In this document: positions 5,407-9,270 of the stretch, in pieces
How positions within the stretch are numbered: the first letter of the stretch is position 1
Layout: each line of letters opens with the position of its first letter
Source: Clostridia bacterium
Lineage (GTDB): Bacteria > Bacillota > Clostridia > Christensenellales > Borkfalkiaceae
Assembly: GCA_017504065.1 (NCBI GenBank)
Contig: JAFVRU010000153.1
Coordinates: 1 to 9,270, forward strand
Reading direction: 5' to 3'
DNA: 9,270 bases
The notes under the pieces: generated by a model
Database searches by the model: none
What the model was told of the DNA's origin: nothing
What the model saw: the letters and a program-made list of their open reading frames with translations, nothing else
Translations under genes and position numbers: made by a program

Positions 5407-6702
5407 ATGGCGCAACAAAAGAAAGGGTTTATCACCCGACTTCTCGAAGGGAAAGAAAAGAGTGAAGAATACGCAAGAAGTACTTTGCCGACCAACCGTT
5501 GGCAACTGTTTTGGGACGTATTCAAAGGCAATTTCGGTAAAGTTGTCAAGATCAATTTGCTTACGCTGATTTTCTTTATCCCCCTGATCGTTGTGATCGT
5601 GTTCGCGATCATGATGAACAACAGCAACGCGGTAATTTATCCGTTCGGCGCGAACATGGGCGTCGGTTATCCCGCAGCTCCCGATTTGCAAGGGGTTTCG
5701 GAATGGTTAATTTTGCAAACGGAATTCGTTATGTTCGTCGGAATCTTGGTTTCGTCGTTCATCGCGGCGGTAGGGCTTGCAGGCGGCATGTACGTCATTC
5801 GGAACATGGTTTGGACGGAAGGGATTTTCGTCGCAAACGATTTTTGGCGCGGCGTCAAGCTCAACTATAAAAACGCATTACAAGCGGCGTTGTTCTTTAC
5901 GCTGATTTTAGGCTTGAGTAAAACGATGGTCAACTTCTCGGAGTTCACGCTCGCCGTAGGCGACGTCGGGAAATGGCAGGGAATTTGGCTGAAAGTCTCT
6001 ACGGCGGTCAGCTACGTATTCATCGCGCTTGCAGCGGCGATGGCGCTCTGGATGGTCGCGCTCGGCGTGAACTATCAAATGAAGTTCTTCACGATGCTTC
6101 GCAACTCGTTCTTGATGGTTATCGGTACGTTACCGCAAACCATATTTTTCGGTTTGATTGCGTTGTTGCCGTTCCTGCTCTTTGCGATCGGCGGCACGTT
6201 GTTCCTGCTTATAGCGATCATCGTTTGTTTGCTGTTCGGGCTTTCCTTCCTGCTGCTCGTATGGTTGGATTTCGCGCAATGGGTATTCGATAAATATATC
6301 AATCCGAAGATCGAAGGCGCGAAAGTCGGCAGGGGTATTTTCAACAAGGACGGTTCTTCGTCTTTGCAGGGCGGCGAAAGCGGCGCGGAGCTCGAATATC
6401 AACGCGTGATTTTGTCGCACGGCAGATCGCGGCTCGTCGCGCGTCCGATCAAGCCGATCGACGACGGCTTGCAGGTCTACGAATTGCCGCAATCGTTCAC
6501 GCGCGAAGACTTGGTGAAATTGCGTGAAAGCAAACAAAATATCGCAGAAGATACCGAGCAATACGCAGAAGAACATAAAAACGATCTCCGTTACGTGGAA
6601 TACAACAAACAATTCGACGAACGGGAAAAAGCGATCCAAGACGAAACGGGCAAGAACGGCAAAAAGAAAAAACGCCGTCCGCCGAAGCTTTTGGGTGAGT
6701 AA
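5407..6702 (+). CDS. Polytopic membrane protein with charged cytosolic tail (DUF624/YesL-like N-terminus?)
   Basis: The 431-residue protein has hydrophobic segments at about 49-70, 106-131, 156-172, 196-220 and 235-288 (the last long enough for two helices), so five to six membrane spans. The N-terminal TNRWQLFWDVFKGNFGKVVKINLL before helix 1, and NDFWRGVKLNYKNALQAAL before helix 3, resemble the repeated pattern of DUF624/YesL-like proteins, some linked to sugar uptake; this is a weak recognition by eye. Residues 300-431 are soluble and strongly charged, ending in GKKKKRRPPKLLGE, probably cytosolic. No enzyme motif is seen. ATG 5407 has GGAG 6 bases upstream. It is the first gene of an operon with a methyltransferase, hslO and a TPR gene. 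It is clearly a real gene with the local codon style; function unknown. Confidence 0.88.
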   Translation: MAQQKKGFITRLLEGKEKSEEYARSTLPTNRWQLFWDVFKGNFGKVVKINLLTLIFFIPLIVVIVFAIMMNNSNAVIYPFGANMGVGYPAAPDLQGVSEWLILQTEFVMFVGILVSSFIAAVGLAGGMYVIRNMVWTEGIFVANDFWRGVKLNYKNALQAALFFTLILGLSKTMVNFSEFTLAVGDVGKWQGIWLKVSTAVSYVFIALAAAMALWMVALGVNYQMKFFTMLRNSFLMVIGTLPQTIFFGLIALLPFLLFAIGGTLFLLIAIIVCLLFGLSFLLLVWLDFAQWVFDKYINPKIEGAKVGRGIFNKDGSSSLQGGESGAELEYQRVILSHGRSRLVARPIKPIDDGLQVYELPQSFTREDLVKLRESKQNIAEDTEQYAEEHKNDLRYVEYNKQFDEREKAIQDETGKNGKKKKRRPPKLLGE

Positions 6703-6731
6703 AAAAACGACACATTCGGGAGTATATTGCC

Positions 6732-7478
6732 ATGCAACGTCAGAGTGCGTATACGCATTTAGCCAAATGGTTTGAATATCTCAACGACGACTGCGACTAT
6801 GAAAATTGGCCGCAGTATTTAATTATGACGCTGGAAAAATACCCCTTGCAAACGGGCTTGGATATCGGTTGCGGCGGGGGCTGGTTCACGCGCGCGTTCG
6901 AACGCCGCGGATACCGCATGACGGGCTTGGACGTTTCCGCTTCCATGCTGGATTTCGCGCAAGAAACGGCGTTGAAAGAAGGGGTGCGTAGCGAATACGT
7001 GCTCGGGGATATTACCAAGATGAAATTGCCGAAGAAATTCGATTTTGCAACGGCGATTAACGATTGCTTGAATTATATCCCGAAAGAAAAATTGGACGTG
7101 GCGCTGAAAAAGATCGGCGCGGCGCTTAAAAAGGACGGCATATTTTTATTCGACGTCAGCACGGAAAGAAAAATACGGCAACGGATTGCAAATACTGTTT
7201 GCGCGGACGATCGGGACGACGTAACGTATCTCAGCTTCAACAAAGCGGAAACGGACGGCGTAACCATGGACGTAACGCTGTTTGTCAAAAATCCCGACGG
7301 ATCTTTCCACCGCGCGGACGAAACGCACCGCCAATATATTCATACGGAATCGGAATTGCTCGCCGCGTTGGAGCGCAACGGCTTTGTAGCGCTTGAAGTC
7401 GAAGGGCATCTCGGAGCGGACAAAACCGACTGTGATCGGCTTTGTATTTTGGCGCAAAAGAAAAGGGGGAATGCATGA
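6732..7478 (+). CDS. Class I SAM-dependent methyltransferase
   Basis: The 248-residue cytosolic protein has a Rossmann-type methyltransferase fold. Motif I is LDIGCGGGWFTR (43-54), binding SAM. Asp67 in GLDVSASML ends strand 2 and should hold the ribose hydroxyls. GDITKM (92-97) is the adenine-side motif. NDCLNYI (110-116) replaces motif IV, and LKKDGIFLFDV (132-142) is strand 5. This DCLNYL-like form is common in uncharacterised clostridial methyltransferases next to housekeeping genes. The C-terminal half (165-225) is a beta-rich insertion that would shape the acceptor site, so a small molecule, rRNA or tRNA substrate cannot be told apart. ATG 6732 follows GGGAG by 9 bases, 29 bases after the membrane gene. 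Its stop overlaps the hslO start by ATGA, so the two are coupled. Confidence 0.9.
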   Translation: MQRQSAYTHLAKWFEYLNDDCDYENWPQYLIMTLEKYPLQTGLDIGCGGGWFTRAFERRGYRMTGLDVSASMLDFAQETALKEGVRSEYVLGDITKMKLPKKFDFATAINDCLNYIPKEKLDVALKKIGAALKKDGIFLFDVSTERKIRQRIANTVCADDRDDVTYLSFNKAETDGVTMDVTLFVKNPDGSFHRADETHRQYIHTESELLAALERNGFVALEVEGHLGADKTDCDRLCILAQKKRGNA

Positions 7479-8338
7479 ACAACTTGTTACGGACGCTCGT
7501 ATACGACGGGCAGGTATCTTTAACGGTTGCGGAAACGACGGAGCTCGTCAAAGACGGTATCCGTTTCCACGGCTTATCCAACCTTTCGGCGTACGTTTTC
7601 GGCAAAGCGCTTTCGGCTATGACGTACATGAGCGCTTGTTTAAAAGGGGAAACGGGCGAAATTTCCCTTTCGGTCAAAAGCGACGGGGCTTGTGGAGAAA
7701 TTGCCGTTTCAGGCAATCAAAAGCTCTATCTTCGCGGCTATATCGGCGAAACTTGCGCGCAGGGCGAACCCAATGCGCAGTCGGAACAGGACTGTTTCGG
7801 TCGGAACGGCTCGCTCACTGTCATTCGCGACGACGGATACAGCCGCCCGTTCGTCGGCTCGTGCGCGCTCCCGAATCAAGGCGGAGTGGACGCCGCGTTT
7901 GAAGAATATTACCGCATTAGCGAGCAACTCCCCACTCGTCTGCGTACGATTGTGGAGTTTGACGAGCAAGGCAAATGCGTATTCGCGGGCGTGATCGCGG
8001 CGCAACCCTTACCGTTCGCCGATCGGGAAACGTTGGACAAGACTTGGGCTTTGCCTTTGGAAGAACTTTTGTCCGAATTCCGTAAAACGGGCTTGGCAGC
8101 GGGTGTCGAAGCTCGTTTCGGGAAAGACGGGCAAGTTTGGGAAACCCGCAAAGCTACGTATCGCTGCAACTGTTCGCGGGAGTATTTAAAGGGCGTGCTC
8201 GTAACGCTCGGCGAAGAACAAATGCGGCAGATCATACGCGACGACGGGGCGGTGCGCGTGCATTGTCATTATTGTAATACAGACTACGAATTTACGGACG
8301 CAGACGCGGACGTGATGTTTCCGAAGAAAAAATCATAG
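7475..8338 (+). CDS. hslO: Redox-regulated holdase chaperone Hsp33
   Basis: Hsp33 is a cytosolic chaperone that is inactive when reduced with zinc bound, and under oxidative stress plus unfolding forms disulfides, releases zinc and holds unfolding proteins. The 287-residue protein fits the usual length (about 285-295). The C-terminal redox switch is intact: Cys231-x-Cys233 (RCNCS) and Cys264-x-x-Cys267 (HCHYCN), the four zinc ligands, 30 residues apart. The N-terminal domain carries typical features such as TLVYDGQVSLTVAETTELV, the KSDG and LRGYI strands and the GGVDAAFEEYYRISEQLPT region. Extra cysteines occur at 55, 73, 94, 107, 130 and 168. ATG 7475 lies inside the ATGA overlap with the methyltransferase gene, behind AGGGGGA. 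It was chosen over a longer TTG-started frame at 7442 because MNNLLRTLV matches the family start. Confidence 0.96.
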   Translation: MNNLLRTLVYDGQVSLTVAETTELVKDGIRFHGLSNLSAYVFGKALSAMTYMSACLKGETGEISLSVKSDGACGEIAVSGNQKLYLRGYIGETCAQGEPNAQSEQDCFGRNGSLTVIRDDGYSRPFVGSCALPNQGGVDAAFEEYYRISEQLPTRLRTIVEFDEQGKCVFAGVIAAQPLPFADRETLDKTWALPLEELLSEFRKTGLAAGVEARFGKDGQVWETRKATYRCNCSREYLKGVLVTLGEEQMRQIIRDDGAVRVHCHYCNTDYEFTDADADVMFPKKKS

Positions 8339-8341
8339 AGT

Positions 8342-9181
8342 ATGAAAGACGAAAAGATCAAACAAATCGATTTCGGCAGAAAGCGCTTGGCGCTCATGGC
8401 GGACAAATACTATAACGCGGGGAACTACCTTTCCGCGTTACGTTTTGCGTACAAGGAATTGGATACGTACGGCGGGGACGGCGATACGTACGCGCGCTTG
8501 TCGGATATTTACGAAGCGATGGATTTGCACGGCTCGGCGCTGAATTGGTGGTTTCGGTTTTTGGATATTGCGGACGAAGAAGACTTGCCCGACGTGTACG
8601 AAGGGATTGCCGTCAATTTCCTGAATATCGGGAACGACAGCGCTTCGGCGTATTATTATAACCGCCTGATCGACGTGGACGATACGTTGCCCGAAGAAAC
8701 GAAAATGGATATCATCGACGCGTTCGCTTCGAAAAAGAAATCCCCGTTCCAATTTGTGTATCCGCCGCGGCTCGTCGATTATTCCAAGGAAGTCCAAGCT
8801 GGCTCGTACGCGTTAAAGGAAGGGAACTGCAAACGCGCGATTCAAGAATTTTCCAAGGTGGAAAAGGGCGCAAAAGAATACGCTTCCGCAAAAGAAATGC
8901 AAGCGGTTGCGCATTTGCTTGCAGGAGAAACGGACGTTGCGGAAGCCGTTTGTTTGGATTTATTACAGGACAACCCGACGGATATTCGCGCTCGCGCAAC
9001 GCTTTCCGCGGTATATTTGGAACAGGGAAAAACGGAAGAAAGTCTTGCGCTCGCAAAGGAGCTTGCTCAGGAATCGCAAACGGAAACGGACGATTTATAC
9101 AAAGTCGCTACGGTTTGCTGCGAGAACGGGTTGCACGACGAAGCGTATAAAAAATTCGCGTCCACCATCCCCAGTGCATAG
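8342..9181 (+). CDS. Tetratricopeptide repeat protein, probably truncated at its C-terminus
   Basis: The 279-residue protein is almost wholly helical TPR-type repeats: about 13-45 (YYNAGNYLSALRFAYKEL), 47-80, 81-113, then a linker with SPFQFVYPPRLVDY (134-147), and further repeats at about 152-181, 183-215, 216-248 and a last one starting at 250. The last repeat, DDLYKVATVCCENGLHDEAYKKF, stops at 274 and the protein ends STIPSA without a capping helix. No signal peptide or membrane helix is seen, so it should be a cytosolic scaffold for protein contacts. It starts 3 bases after hslO with no strong ribosome binding site, which suggests coupled translation. Base and codon use change near 9160-9170, so the stop at 9179-9181 may not be the native end. 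Partners are unknown; a link with Hsp33 or proteostasis is only suggested by position. Confidence 0.85.
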   Translation: MKDEKIKQIDFGRKRLALMADKYYNAGNYLSALRFAYKELDTYGGDGDTYARLSDIYEAMDLHGSALNWWFRFLDIADEEDLPDVYEGIAVNFLNIGNDSASAYYYNRLIDVDDTLPEETKMDIIDAFASKKKSPFQFVYPPRLVDYSKEVQAGSYALKEGNCKRAIQEFSKVEKGAKEYASAKEMQAVAHLLAGETDVAEAVCLDLLQDNPTDIRARATLSAVYLEQGKTEESLALAKELAQESQTETDDLYKVATVCCENGLHDEAYKKFASTIPSA

Positions 9182-9270
9182 TGCGGTGTGGTGGCTGATA
9201 CGCCCCGCCGTGTCCTGTGGCGCGTGGAGTACGGCGTTTACGGTCTGCTCAAGCCGTCCTACATCGTGCT
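9182..9270 (+). other. GC-rich right end, possible partial ORF or chimeric junction
   Basis: By hand count 57 of these 89 bases are G or C, well above the rest of the window. After the TPR stop the same frame stays open to the window end and reads VVADTPRRVLWRVEYGVYGL then LKPSYIV, with codons CTG, CTC, CGC, GTG and TAC that the genes upstream use sparingly. GTG at 9188 or 9191 could be a start, but no ribosome binding site precedes it. The other + frame (from 9183) and one minus frame are also open, as is normal for GC-rich DNA, so coding cannot be proved. I do not recognise the peptide. Confidence 0.4.

Noticed and set aside
5306..5569. 87-codon TTG-started ORF in the leader of the membrane-protein operon, with GGAG 7 bases upstream
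   Set aside because: The peptide start looks fairly protein-like, but the predicted transcription start (about 5297) would cut through its ribosome binding site. The region is explained by two hairpins, and the rest is a frame-shifted shadow of the membrane gene. It stays a weak alternative.
7442..7474. TTG start 11 codons upstream for hslO
   Set aside because: It lies inside the methyltransferase gene without a ribosome binding site. ATG 7475 has AGGGGGA upstream and matches the Hsp33 N-terminus.

Overview
This window looks like chromosomal DNA of a low-to-mid GC Bacillota, probably a clostridial lineage (for example Christensenellales-like gut bacteria). The reasons are sigma-A promoters of TTGACA-17-TATAAT type, AGGAG ribosome binding sites, hairpin-plus-U-run terminators, a lysine riboswitch controlling asd-dapA-dapB, and a lipoprotein with InlB/Flg_new repeats. 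The lineage is an inference; no marker gene here fixes it.

Layout. The window opens inside a 5S rRNA (5' end missing) with its terminator at 107-137, so it sits at the end of an rRNA operon. Two single genes follow on the + strand: a ZIP-family metal transporter (250-1020) and a lipoprotein of four beta-grasp-like repeats (1111-2055) with its own consensus promoter. A two-way terminator (2071-2106) separates the lipoprotein from a convergent minus-strand operon, asd-dapA-dapB (4884 down to 2120). This operon covers three of the steps from aspartyl phosphate towards diaminopimelate and lysine. Its 5' leader (5157-4885) is a complete L-box: sigma-A promoter, lysine aptamer, antiterminator and terminator can all be drawn from the sequence.

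A divergent AT-rich gap (about 5193-5261) leads to a + strand operon: a polytopic membrane protein with a charged cytosolic tail (5407-6702), a class I SAM methyltransferase (6732-7478), the redox chaperone Hsp33/HslO (7475-8338) and a TPR protein (8342-9181). Spacings are +29, -4 and +3 bases and no terminator is visible between them. The promoter-to-gene leader holds two hairpins, one with a 10-base palindrome in its loop.

The last ~90-110 bases are clearly richer in GC (57 of 89 bases after the TPR stop by my count) and use different codons. The TPR protein ends in the middle of a repeat there, so this may be a chimeric contig end or a recombination junction.

I do not see a new defence, mobile or biosynthetic system. 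Most genes are ordinary housekeeping genes. The points most worth a second look are the riboswitch switching model, the structured leader of the membrane-protein operon, the ABAB repeat lipoprotein, the odd dapA start region and the anomalous right end.
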